The position numbers and the translations under genes were made by a program. DNA of 42,835 nucleotides from Larix sibirica (taxonomy: Eukaryota > Streptophyta > Pinopsida > Pinales > Pinaceae), in NCBI GenBank assembly GCA_004151065.3, contig NWUY0304713058.1, forward strand, positions 512 to 43,346, written 5' to 3'. The notes under the pieces were generated by a model. It did not search any database. It was not told the origin of the DNA and saw only the letters and a list, made by a program, of their open reading frames with translations. This document shows positions 1 to 10,100 of the stretch, piece after piece; positions within the stretch are counted from its first letter, which is position 1, and every line of letters begins with the position of its first letter.

Positions 1-12
1 CCAACAGGTTAA

Positions 13-120
13 ACTGATCGTTCTGCTGCTTGTACTGCTTCTACTGGAACTGTTCTTGGAAAGGCTCTTACTGGGTTGAATAGTACTGCGGAGAGACAAG
101 CACATGCAAGGCATTTATAG
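13..120 (+). repeat. Family B degenerate repeat, edge fragment
   Basis: Read on the plus strand from base 13, this stretch gives one open frame rich in Ala, Thr, Ser and Gly (for example SAACTASTGTVLGKALTG), ending at TAG 118-120. The codons are mostly of GCT/ACT/TCT/GGA type, the same style as the longer blocks at 9598-10100 and 39640-41140. It probably continues left of the window. I read it as a piece of a decayed low-complexity repeat, not a gene. Confidence 0.5.
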
Positions 121-750
121 GGTTTCTTGAACCCAACCCACTCTTGGCATTCTTAGCTTCAGTAGCTAACACATCTGTCCCACTGGCAGGTCCATCATCT
201 CACCTACATCACATACCAGCATGTAGTTCTCATGTGATATTATGAAAATGAAATCAAATTATAGCTGAAGCATTACTCATGTGATCTCAATGTCATGAGA
301 TCTTCCACATGCTGTGTAGCTTTCGCAGGTGGTGATACTTGCCCCACTTTATGGCCCTACACTTGCTGCCATAACTCGGACACCCACCTGCAACTTGTCC
401 TCCTGACAACATCCATCAATTTATTTCAACATCAGTAAACATATAGCTCAAATGATGGAATAAATATAAAATACAGCATGCATTAATTCATATATTGTTT
501 GGCTCTTTACAAGTGGTAACACTTTGTCCTTGTTTATGGTTTTACACCTAATGCCATAACTTGGGCACTCACTTGCAACTTGTAAACCTATCACCTTCTT
601 ATTCAGCCAAACATTTCTTAGTAATAATGCATACAATAGTTTTCACTGTAGCAAGCATAATCAGCCTAGGGAATGACTGCAGAATTTAATATACCATCAA
701 TTCCATCCTTCAACTGATATACATAATAAAAAACAAAACAGTGAAATACA
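121..750. other. CpG-poor non-genic insert
   Basis: No gene is recognised. Counting by eye, 121-720 holds only two CpG dinucleotides in 600 bases, whereas sequence from about 755 onward has many. The block contains a diverged direct duplication (327-400 and 512-585). The composition matches that of the retroelement blocks later in the window and suggests nuclear-derived DNA. No retroelement domain could be assigned. Confidence 0.4.
327..585. repeat. Diverged direct duplication, about 74 bp x 2
   Basis: Bases 327-400 and 512-585 align over their whole length, with shared cores TTTATGG, TACAC, GCCATAACT and GCAACTTGT, and a start-to-start distance of 185 bases. On the minus strand both read a related Cys-containing peptide with a CPSYG core followed by a second Cys (CPSYGSKC and CPSYGIRC). 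Similarity is obvious but well below identity, so the duplication is old. Confidence 0.65.
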
Positions 751-1200
751 TAACACGTACTAACCGATGTAATAACACATGTATGCATACGACCACAAAC
801 CATCCTTCAAACATTATGGGTTTTCCCACTTACGTCCGGTTGGCTTTGGAAGCTCTGAATATGATATCATAGTGTTTCCCTTTCTCGTAGTGATTATAGT
901 GGTCTTGTGGGACCCGCTCGATCGGGAGCGATACCCCGTCTCTAGTGACTTAAATGATACGAGTCAATTAAATCAAATCAGTTCTTTTATAAATTATGAC
1001 GTAATTACGTAGATAATTCATGACCAACAGATACGGCGTCAGGAGAGGGTTTGAACGCAAAGTGTCTTGTTTAGTTCAAACGCTAGCCCAAAGGACTTCG
1101 TATAAGTAGGTCTCCGGTGCTAGTATACTACTAGGCTACTACGCTTTCAACCAACCTGAGAATCACACCAAAAGATCCCCATCATCAATTTTTCCGGCTT
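751..1200. other. Non-genic spacer, nothing recognised
   Basis: CpG-richer sequence than its left neighbour. I see no gene, RNA or repeat that I can support. The 77-codon frame at 779-1012 has no recognisable motif. Confidence 0.4.
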
Positions 1201-2430
1201 AATTTACAGCATCATTACCAAGAGCAGCTGAAGGAGCAGCAATCAAATCATCAATCCCAGCATCCCCAGAAGCATCACCAGTATAAACGGGATTCCTATA
1301 AGCAGTTCTATCAGCACCAATTGAAGGAGCGATGTTCCCGGGATTATTTCCAACAGTTGAACCAACATCAATTGAAGTAGTCCCGGGGTTATTGGAATAA
1401 GCTGTTTAAGGGGCATCATTCCGAGCATCGGTCGAAGCAGCAGAACGACAAGCAGCACCAGCACGACCAGTAGTAAAAGCATAATCTGTTGAACCACCAG
1501 TTTAACCAACATAATTCCTTGCACCAGTTTGAGCATCATCATAATTTCCATCATCAGCATTTTATTTAATTGAACAAGCATAATTCCTGGCAGCACCAGT
1601 AGAACTAGCAATAAAATTATCAATCCCAGTAGCAGCACTACAAGTAGCAGCATTTGAACCTTTTTCATCCCAAGCATAAGCATTATTACCAGCACAACCA
1701 GCAGTTGAACAAGCATTATAAGGATCATTCAAATCAGCACCAGTAAAACCGGTATTATTATTCTCAGCAGCACAAGCACGAGGAGGCCCAGGACAAGCAA
1801 CATCACGACCAGCGGCCCCATTGGCATCCCCACCGGAAGCAGCACCAGTTGAAGAAGCATCACCAATATAAGGATAATTTCCATAAGCTGTTGAAGGGAC
1901 ATAATCCCTAGTATCAGTGAAAACGGGCAGTGGAAACGGGATTCCCATAAACATTATTTGAACCAGCATTTCAATCAGAAGTTGAAGCATCAGAACGACA
2001 AGCAGCCAAAGCAGAATAATTCCCAATAGCAGTTGAACATGCAGAACCGAAAGTAGTTTCACCTGTGATGACATAAATTTCATTACTTCAATCAGCATAA
2101 CCAGGAGCAGTTCCATCAACACTACAATAAGCAGTTCAAGCAGCATTTGAAGGAGCAGAACAACCAGCATCCCCGCAGCAAAGGAAGGAGTAAGGAGGGA
2201 GAATAAGAGTAGACGCCCAGCAGCACAAGCACAAGCACAAGGAGGCCCAGTATCATTCCTGGCAGAATAAGCATTTCAATCAGCTGTTGAAGGAACAGCA
2301 TTACCAAGAGCATTTACAGCAGCAGCGCTAAAAAAAAGCAGTCAAAGCAGCATTTCTTCCATCAGCAGTTGAAGAAGCAGCCTTAGTATTGGCATTTCCA
2401 GCAGCATAAGAAGAAGATTCAGTTTCTGGA
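1201..2430 (-). repeat. Family A degenerate repeat block, copy 1
   Basis: About 1.2 kb of imperfect repetition, built on the minus strand from codon-like triplets GCT, GGT, AAT, ACT, TCA and TAT. On the minus strand two different frames stay open for long stretches. One is Ala/Gly/Asn/Asp-rich (for example STGAASGGDANGAAG), and the other, one base off, is Leu/Val/Met-rich. This happens because the triplet pattern makes stops only in the third frame. The word GTTGAACCAACATCAATTGA occurs at 1356-1375 and twice in copy 2 (20963-20982, 21078-21097). GGATTNTTTCCAACAG is also shared with copy 2. No functional protein is claimed. Confidence 0.75.
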
Positions 2431-2925
2431 TCTGCTATTTCACTTTATGAATATCGTCTGTTGGTAACATGGCTCGATACGCCTGTAAGTAAACCAGTAT
2501 GGCTCTTCTTTATCACCTGGTAGGAACATGGGGACGTGCCATTCACATCACATCGAAAACGTTCACATATAAGCCATTCACAGAAAGCCTTTCAGTTTAT
2601 GCGCATAGTCCCTTTCCGCGGGGTATGGGGGCCCTTCTTTCTATCTTGTCTCGTGGCAACCTGGGGTAACCTCATCTATATTGTTCGGTGAGTCGATGGG
2701 GATACCACCCGTATCGTGTGAATATGGGGGAACTAAATCTCTGACGTCTGGTGTCAACTTGGCTCAATCTATTCTGGATTTTAAAGCATATAGAATTTAC
2801 CACTTGGAAAAGGCGTTTTGACTCTCACAATTACAAAACAAGGCGTCTAATTTCTAACTGATACACTGCCTTTAAGTTCAAAATATTTTCGACCCCGGCC
2901 TTTCCACCTTTCAATTTATTACAAC
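2431..2925. other. Spacer between family A and family C
   Basis: Non-genic. It separates the two repeat families of the composite block. The equivalent spacer in the second copy (about 21441-21639) is shorter and not clearly alignable. No gene, tRNA or other RNA was recognised. Confidence 0.4.
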
Positions 2926-3075
2926 GTGTCATCAATTGTGTAACCTCAAGCATCGAACCAGCATCATTGTATAATCCTCATTTTGTGTAACCCTCATCTC
3001 GTGGAACCTCCTCATTTCACATCATTATATAATGTGACCTGCAACGTGTAACCAGCCTAATCGTGTATCTCAATG
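2926..3075. repeat. Family C degenerate tandem repeat, copy 1
   Basis: Irregular tandem copies of a motif of roughly 15-25 bases resembling CATCGTGTAACCTCAT, seen as variants GTGTAACC, GTGGAACC, CATCGAACCAGCATC and CCTCATTTCAC. The same variants recur at 21640-21900, again downstream of a family A block. Confidence 0.65.
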
Positions 3076-3159
3076 CGTATCCTCGGTGAGTAGGCGCTTT
3101 GAGTATCTGTAGGAACTGTGTTCCATCAGGGTAAGTGAAATAAAGGGTATTAGACGAGG

Positions 3160-3215
3160 AGTAACCGTGTTCCGTACTGGTTGAAAGGGGAAGGGTAGGT
3201 TGTTATAGAGAAGAT
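3160..3215. repeat. Conserved tail of the composite block, copy 1
   Basis: The segment GTTCCGTACTGGTT followed by GGGGAAGGGTAGG and an A/G-rich stretch matches 21901-21960 (GTTCCGTACCGTT, GGGGGAAGGTAGG, then A/G-rich). In both places it lies directly after family C. It marks the right side of the duplicated A-C-tail order. Confidence 0.55.
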
Positions 3216-4350
3216 AAAAAAGAAGTAAGTTTCTCAAGAGGATTCCACTACTTCTACCCCCCATATCTATAACTTAAATAAGCACGTATATAACCATAAA
3301 TAAATAAGTCTGAGTCTAGCAGCCAGTAAGTGTGTTATTTCCAAGCCCGCCCGAAATATGACATATTAGAATAAAGGCCTGATCTAAACCAACCCAACCG
3401 GACCCATAAATAGGGAGATTCTATTTGACTAAAATAGTGAATGAAGATGTTTTGTGAATTCTGTCCCAGCTCAACCTCGAGTTCAGAAGTTCCTATTTTT
3501 ATTCTTTATCTTTCCAAGAATAGAGACTATAAGAGTTCTTATCTTTGTCCATGGTAATAAGCCTAAAGATCAGCCCATAGTAAAGCCCATGCACACTGAA
3601 CTAAGCCACCCACATTTTGTATTATTTTATGTGTTTTTATATAGAAACCTTTTATGGGGTCATACGAACTACCCTAGGCACTAAACTGCGGAAGTTTAGT
3701 TCAACAGATAAGACGAAATACCTAGATCTCACCCAACCAAATGATATTGCAAATAAAAGTTTTACTTGAAAGGTGATATCACATATAGACGTTTCACTTT
3801 AGCACTTGAAAAGCTTTAGAAACTGCCTAGGTCGTCTGATTAGTGCAACTCTCCCATTGAAGAGAGTCTTCATTCTAAATAAGATTAATAATATGCAAGT
3901 CTAGGAGCTACGAGGCAGAGAATAGGTTGTTGAACGAAAGCTAATTAGAAGTCTCATTTGCGCGGAAGTTCAACAGCGCCAGAAAGCAGAGCAAACAACC
4001 AAAGTGTCCATTCCTTTTCAAATAATACAAATAAAAGTAATTGCTATGAACAAAGAGAAGAAATGCATTTATATATGATTTCACCACAGATACGTTTACA
4101 CAAGGTCCCTATATTTTAAAATTCTCTCTAATTGAAACTCCTAGACAAAGCCCCATAAAGGAGGTCTCCAGAGCTCTCCGTAGGTGAAAAAAGAATAATA
4201 ATGTCCCTACCATTTCAAAAGAAAAAGAAATACTAAAACTTATATTATGGATCTTCTTTAGAACCCGCCCGCCTAACATCTTGCATTATATATGCAATTA
4301 TACAAAATAGTTTAAGCAACTTCTCATGTTGCACCATAATTTGCACTATG
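3216..4350. other. Non-genic, nothing recognised
   Basis: No supported gene. The short words ATAAATAGGGAGAT (about 3404-3420) and the same at 9463-9477 are shared, with little similarity around them. ORFs here are short and without motifs. Confidence 0.35.
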
Positions 4351-4358
4351 ATCCTCTC

Positions 4359-4709
4359 ATTGCATATCAACGTAAGTAAGTATATTGTAGGTTCAGCTTC
4401 AATAGCTCTTGGTTATCCTGCCCTTCCCTGTCCCTTCCCTTCCAAATGTAAGTCAACCCCTATCCCCTCCCGTCCGTCGGGTTTCTCTCTGTGGGACCGG
4501 ACAACCACTCTAATCAAACTGTCAATAAAATCAAATCAAGGCAGTGTGGCAACTAATCATCCGGCTCCTCCTACTCCTTCCTCATCTCTCGTAAGACTTA
4601 ACGGTGGGCAGAAACAATAATACAGCTCTTCTCCCTAACGGTCGAGAGCTTAACGCTCCTCAAAATTGACTGGACTCTGCTCCTTCGAATTGTAAATCAA
4701 CGTAAGTAA
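4359..4709. repeat. Short direct repeat pair, 330 bp apart
   Basis: ATTGNANATCAACGTAAGTAA occurs at 4359-4379 and 4689-4709, exactly 330 bases apart, with weaker similarity on both sides. The core ACGTAAGTAA also occurs alone elsewhere (near 7946 and 11158). The sequence between the copies holds no recognised gene. Confidence 0.6.
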
Positions 4710-4879
4710 AAACATGTTGTATATCGTCGATATGTGTGATATGCTCTTCTGTGTGAGGTTTTTTCCTACCTTGTCCAAGCCTATTAGTTACTTGCTCAAA
4801 TTGTACTATAACCTACCTTTATGCTTTCCGCTCTTTCCGATTAACTCAGTACAACAGGACAGACACTTAGCCCCTTGCT

Positions 4880-5460
4880 TTATGTCCGCTCGCTACAGAC
4901 AGCCGCACTTAATGGCTCGGGGCCCCTAAGACCCACAGCCGTCCGTGTTCGTCAAGCCCGCAATCTAGACAGCAGGCAGCAAGCCAATCTGTGTCAAGTT
5001 CATCGGATCCAGTTTGCAATAGATCGACGGGCAGCAAGAGAGAGTTCAATTTCAGGTCGGAAGGTCTAAATAAGGTCGAAGGCGGTAAGAGATACCTAAG
5101 GCAGGTAGCATTTGATCGATCAGCAGTCAGCAGCAAGGTATAAATAAGTTCTCTGGTTCGTTGCTTCTGTCAAGCGAAGCGGAATAATTGTTAGTTGGGT
5201 TATTCCCGCAGAGCATAATCGTCGACCCGTAGGGCCTCTCCTTCGTACCTCAGTCGAGTGGTGATTTCGTCAAGCCTAACGTCTAGCCACTTATAGTGTA
5301 TAACGTTCTAGCATAACGCACGGGTGGGTCTAACCACAGGTTCTAGGCATTATGGGTTCGACCAGCCAACGATTTCTTTTGGTCCGGTTTCGACCAGCGT
5401 CAAAGCAAACCCTGTCAAGTTCTTCCTTCATCGTCAGTTCGCAAGAATATATGGACGGGA
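4880..5460. repeat. GTCAAG/CAGCAAG repeat-rich region
   Basis: Many recurrences of GTCAAG, GCAGCAAG and TCTAGCC-like words in a CpG-rich stretch (21 CpG in 5161-5460 by eye). GTGTCAAGTTCAT (4991-5003) followed by CCAGTTTGCAA (5009-5019) matches 18502-18514 and 18520-18530. GAGCATAATCGTCGACCC near 5210 matches GAAGCATAATCGCCGGGTC near 18434. GTCAAGCGAAGC near 5169 recurs near 28601. No gene is supported. Confidence 0.55.
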
Positions 5461-5835
5461 AAATGGAGAGACAGGTAGCAGTCATTCGAGAGAATAAGAT
5501 ATCAGGTATATATAATATCTAATCAGGTAAGTATAAATCGAGAGAGGGCAGATATCAATTTATCTCTCGGTAAGGCAGATCACAAGGGATAGGAGTTCGA
5601 GATCAGATATAAGGAGTTCTATATAGAGGAGAGCCAGGCATAAAGAGAAAAGGGAGAAGGGACAACGAAAACAACAGGAACAACGGGCCAGAGCAAAGTC
5701 GAAAACAACCACTGCCCCTCCCCTGCAGGCTAGAGATAAAGTAATACGCAGGCAGACAACCAAGGACGACAAGGAGGAAGGAATGGAGCAGCAAGAAGGA
5801 AGGCAAGCTGAAGCCGGCAGGGAAGGAAGGAATCC
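5461..5835. other. Purine-rich plus-strand tract
   Basis: The plus strand is strongly enriched in A and G (runs such as GAGAAAAGGGAGAAGGGACAA). Two overlapping minus-strand frames of 70 and 81 codons are hydrophobic because of this bias. I see no domain and read them as composition artefacts. Confidence 0.4.
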
Positions 5836-5990
5836 TTTTGCCTTTCACCTGGAACCTTTATCCATGAGCCTTGAGCCCTTTGCCATAAGCCATTTTCCTT
5901 TCACCAAGAGCCTTCAACCATAGGACTTCAGCCTTTAACCTAGGGCCTTTAACCTAGACCATAAAGCCCACCATAAGCCGCCTACAACAC
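5836..5990. repeat. Degenerate tandem array, CCTTT-ACC-ATAAGCC type
   Basis: About eight imperfect units of roughly 15-22 bases: CCTTTATCCATGAGCC, CCCTTTGCCATAAGCC, CCTTTCACCAAGAGCC, CAACCATAGGACTTCAGCC, CCTTTAACCTAGGGCC, CCTTTAACCTAGACC, ATAAAGCCC and ACCATAAGCCGCC. The pattern is plain by eye, although unit lengths drift. Confidence 0.75.
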
Positions 5991-6820
5991 TAGACCGGAC
6001 CTCAGGGAGGAGGGAATATATAGAGTCTTCTTGAAGGAGATAGATATAGTTTATTGGAAAACAAAGAAAGGAGCTTTATTTAGTTTTACGGGAAGGGGCT
6101 AGATAGAGCCATTCACCCAGGGCAGGTAGTGGCAGGGAGGTAAAGTGCCCAGCGTTAGGTGCACACATTCCCCTAACTCCGCCCATTTCAAGTTGCCTCC
6201 AGACGACGAGATAATAAGGCCGGTTATCCGTTCAAACAACTTACCCCGTTCAACAGAACCGAGTAAACATCAAACCAAGTTCTTTGGACACGGTTACCAA
6301 AGGCAGTTTAGATACCCGCCTTCTCTCTTTTATATTTATGCTGCTTATACCCTTTACCTTTTACTTGATTACTTGAATATCAGTAAGGGGGGGGATTATT
6401 TATTTATTGAATCAGGTTCCGCGCAGGCACAATGTTTGCTTGGACAATATTTGTGAGAATATTCTCATTTCCGGACAGACATCGCTTTTGGATCTTGCTT
6501 TAGGGCATGGCAAGGCTGCTGGGGACTCTTTCTTATTTTTCCACCCCACAAACTGGCCAACCCAGTGCCTTTATCATATGGAAATCTTGCCTCTTCGATC
6601 CTCAATTTTATATATCGGGCCTTTAATAGGCGGCACTTTGAAAAGAACGATCCCTTTACTCAGCTACCTATTTACCTATACTCTTACTACCAACTATCCA
6701 CCTGCTTAAACAATCTTAACAACTTCTTACATAACTTTTGTGTTGCCCCACCATACTTACTGCGACGTTAACGGGGCGGGGCTCTCAATAGATGAGCTTT
6801 TTTGACGGGTAGAGTGGGCC
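5991..6820. other. Non-genic, nothing recognised
   Basis: Overlapping short plus-strand frames (6145-6771) show no family motif. No RNA gene or regulatory site could be supported. Confidence 0.35.
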
Positions 6821-7125
6821 ATACATACAGCATTCACAGACATCACACTGATTGAGGAATCGGATCGATACCAGCTGCTCTATTACTCTGCCTACCGAAC
6901 CTTTACTTAACTGTTATAGCTTATCCGCCCACCTTATAACTTACCTTTGGACATGCTCCAAACAGCAGAGCAGCGTTCACTGGAATCAAACTTACTTAAT
7001 TAAGATGCTGAGTACCGACCGCTATGACCTATTGTTCCCGCCTAGGTGGATACAATTCATTCATTAGAACCCACTGCTTAGGAAGAATAACTTATTCATT
7101 TTACTGCTTGCCTTTCACTTAGACT
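6821..7125. repeat. Dispersed repeat, copy 1 (partner at 36113-36260)
   Basis: CAGC(A/G)TTCAC(A/T)GGAATCA followed by CTTNCTTA occurs at 6971-6996 and 36113-36140. CTATGACCTATTG follows at 7022-7034 and 36161-36173, then GGATAC, ATTCA, ATTAGAACC and CTGCCTTTCA in the same order. A partial further copy, CAGCATTCACAGA, sits at 6828-6840. Confidence 0.65.
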
Positions 7126-8450
7126 TACAGCATTGGATTGGATTATATGTAAGGGCTTCACATGGAGGGAGAGAGATCGGTGCACGGGCGTTCGGTGGTT
7201 TAAAGCATAGCTAGACAAGACTTAATTATCCTTCCCTTCCTATGATATATGTAAATACGCATTGATGCATCTCGCCAAACTTACTACTTTGTCCAGTCAA
7301 CCTACGAGGGCAGTACTTACTTCTATGGACAACTGCCAACCAATTGATACCGAACTTACTTACTTTAAGGACTATTTTATTACTTACTTGGAAGGAAGGG
7401 GGCTTAAAGGAATAAGACAAAGAAAGTAAGTAAAAGAATGGTTTGGAGCGGTGCTGCTTAAATGGATGGATGAATTTATATTTGCATACATCTACGGTGA
7501 AAAGGAAGGACCTGTTAATAAAAGAGTAGGAATTCTTTATTGAAGGGACTGTGTTTATGGGGAAAGCATAGGGAATGGGGATTTCATGTTGTACCGGGGG
7601 CTGCAACCTCCTTCTCCTTACTGTTAACGTCGAACGGGTAACGCACATAGAATTACCTCCTGTCTGTGGCTCGTGGATGTGCTATTGGTGAGCCCGTCCA
7701 GTCTTATACCGACGCTTATGATAAATATATGATAAACGTTGTTCCATTAATGTGAGCTCTTATAAATTGTGTTCTATTAGGTGGTGCTCTATTTCCATTA
7801 CACGTATTTTCTGCCATTTCCAACGCTATATCCTTCCTCCTATCGTGCAACCCTGGCCTCCTTACTTCCTTCCCGGGAAAGTATAATAAAGCAAGCAACA
7901 CATGTTCAGATAAAGCGAAATGATATAATTGAATTGCGAACATTTACGTAAGTAAAGGGGAAACGAACGAACACTCAAATAGAACAGTCGTTAGGGGGTG
8001 AGGTACGGTAAAGCCCAAGAGAATGGGGAAGCATGGTCCTGCCTGGTTCTACTATTATAGTGTTTTAGAAATGCTTTTTACTTTATGTAACGTGTGAGGG
8101 AGAAACCACACTCCATTGGCAACAAAACGTGCTACAGTGCTACTTACGGGGTACCCATGATAGATTACTCATTGGGCATAGGAATTGGATTTGTTTATTA
8201 AACCTACCGAGACAGAAGCCAAAGTTTTTATCTCGGGTGGACAGATTTGAAAACCTTCGCTATTTCTTTGGTGGTTTTACTTATTCCAAACTTACTTTTT
8301 TCGATTCAATCCGAAAAATATTCGTACTCATCTGGTATAGAAAAATGATATTATCGTGAATAAACTATATCCTTTCATAAGTTAAGAATGCCATTTCCAG
8401 AAGTTTCTCTCTGGGGTATGCTCTCCCTACTTTCCATATGATAGGAGGAT
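7126..8450. other. Non-genic, rich in CTTACTTAC words
   Basis: No supported gene. ACTTACTTAC and its complement recur (7270-7440, 7946). The 140-codon minus-strand frame at 7226-7648 has no recognisable domain, and its length is within what chance gives in 43 kb of six-frame sequence. Confidence 0.35.
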
Positions 8451-8458
8451 GTGGAGCG

Positions 8459-8905
8459 ATACTGCAACTGCTGATGAAGGAAGTTTAACAACTTCTGCTG
8501 GGAAGAATGCTTCAACCACATATGGTTCTGCTTATTCAAATGACCTTGGGGATAAGGCTCCTTAAACAGCTTATGGAGATGCTTCTGGGAATTATGATGT
8601 CAGTTCCACTGGTGTTGATGGGACTGCTGGTTGTGCTACTCTGAGAATAATAATAATGGTTCAACTTATGCTGGAAATGATGCCCCTGCCCATTTCAACT
8701 GATTATTAAAATAATTACATTTCAGCTTATGATGGGAATTCTATTGGAACTTATGCTGGGAATTTTGCTTATTATGCTACTTGGAATGAGGCTGGTTCAA
8801 CTGGGAATACTTGGGCTGCTGGTAATGCTGCTCCTAAAATGGAAAATCCTTACCCTTGATTTACTTAGTGGGTCAGGACCTTTATTACTGCGGAAATGGG
8901 AAAAA
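8459..8905 (+). repeat. Family A degenerate repeat block, plus sense
   Basis: Same triplet style as 1201-2430 but in the opposite orientation. The plus frame from 8459 reads an Ala/Gly/Ser/Thr/Asn/Tyr-rich string (for example TAYGDASGNYDVSSTGVDG), broken by TAA, TGA and frame changes, then resumes (TYAGNFAYYATWNEAGSTG). Words such as GGTTCAACTGG and GCTGGTAATGCTG are shared with the reverse complement of the other two blocks. Confidence 0.7.
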
Positions 8906-9597
8906 TCCTTTATTATACGTTGCACCCCTGAAATGCCATAAATGAGATGCATCTTATTTATCCACTGTACTGCCCGAGCTGCCTCCTTCCCGTAAGCACC
9001 AGTTCCAGGATTATTTCACCGGAAGCCAGTCACCTGGAGCCTATAATCTTAGCCTTTATACAAGTCCGCCTTACCCTTCTCAGCACCATCACACACTCCA
9101 CATATCACACCATCCAATCTCATTTTCACGCCCACCTCCTTTCCAATACTGTCACTACTAGATAGTCACACTATGCGCGTCTGCCGCATGATCCTATCCT
9201 CGAAAGGCGCATTGCCCTCCCAAAAAAGTGTATAGTACTTAGCATTGTGCATCGGTTTCCAAAATCTACAAGAATAAATCCAATAAAATCCATTTTCCTC
9301 TCTTTTAAACCGGGGTATTATTAATAAAAAAGCAAGTTCGGTAATAGTAGTAATTGGTATTAGGCAATAAAGTAGTCGTGGTAGTCGTTAAATAAATCGA
9401 TCCGGATTGATTGTGGGATAGGATAAGTTGAGGGCCTTTAGGGTCCGCAGGAGATCGACCTATAAATAGGGAGATAGCATTTATGCACTCGACCTATATG
9501 AAAGTATGAAAGGGCCATTTATTCGGGATTGATTTTGTTACTTCGTAATTAGTTCAATTTACTTCAAAGGTGGGATTATTTATTTAAATACTAGTGA
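8906..9597. other. Non-genic spacer
   Basis: No gene recognised. The stretch 8950-9170 is pyrimidine-rich on the plus strand. It shares ATAAATAGGGAGAT (9463-9477) with the 3.4 kb region. Confidence 0.35.
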
Positions 9598-10100
9598 TGG
9601 TGCTACCTAAACCACTTGATCAATAGCCTCTGCTACCCTTCCCGCTACTATAGGTGGTTCTAGTCCTTATGTTCCGCCTCTATATATTCTCGGTCTGGCT
9701 ATTGATCTGTAACTGGAAGGGAAGCTGTGACAGGAAAGGATGCTAGGCGATATGGTGCTTCTAATGGGTTGGGTAAGTTACTGATGGTGGGGGGGGGTCT
9801 TTATATAAGTATGTTAAGGGATACTGCTATACGAACCGTAAGTGATGCATATGGCTTTGGCTTTGCTTATGGCTACGTTATGCTGTAGGGTCTAAATCTT
9901 CGACTGGATAAGCTACAGAAGAACTGCTGCGTATGGATTTACCTCTACCCCTGCCTTTGCCCTAGGTACTTATGCTGCTACTAGGTATGGATCTATATAT
10001 ATAAATATCGATCTGTAAGGGATGCATCTGGCTTTGTATCTTTCACTCGTGTTGCTTATGGCTTTGCTACTGGGTATTATATATCTGGCTACCATATAAG
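9598..10100 (+). repeat. Family B degenerate repeat block, copy 1
   Basis: Plus-strand pieces read as Gly/Ala/Thr/Tyr/Phe-rich peptides (for example SDAYGFGFAYGY, RTAAYGFTSTPAFALGTYAA and DASGFVSFTRVAYGFATGYY), with stops and frameshifts between them. GTAAGNGATGCATNTGGCTTTG occurs at about 9839-9860 and 10015-10036. The style matches 39640-41140. It is not a credible gene in its present state. Confidence 0.6.

Noticed and set aside
1243-1728. 161-codon Leu/Val/Met-rich minus-strand ORF resembling membrane segments
   Set aside because: Frame-shifted reading of the same triplet repeat (CTG GTA ATG instead of GCT GGT AAT); hydrophobicity is a composition artefact.
1562-2170. 202-codon minus-strand ORF, Ala/Gly/Asn-rich after a Leu/Val-rich start
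   Set aside because: It is produced by the family A repeat. A second frame one base off is also open over the region, the peptide changes character midway, and the equivalent blocks at 8459 and 20931 are full of stops. There is no sign of selection on one frame.
5345-5365. GGGTTCGACCAGCC, resembling a tRNA T-loop
   Set aside because: The flanking bases do not form a five-base stem, and no cloverleaf fits.
5836-5990. Possible CRISPR-like spacing of short repeats
   Set aside because: Units are contiguous, short and degenerate, with no constant repeat separated by unique spacers and no cas genes; the setting is a plant genome.
7226-7648. 140-codon minus-strand ORF
   Set aside because: No motif or family resemblance. 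In roughly 43 kb and six frames one frame of this length is expected by chance.
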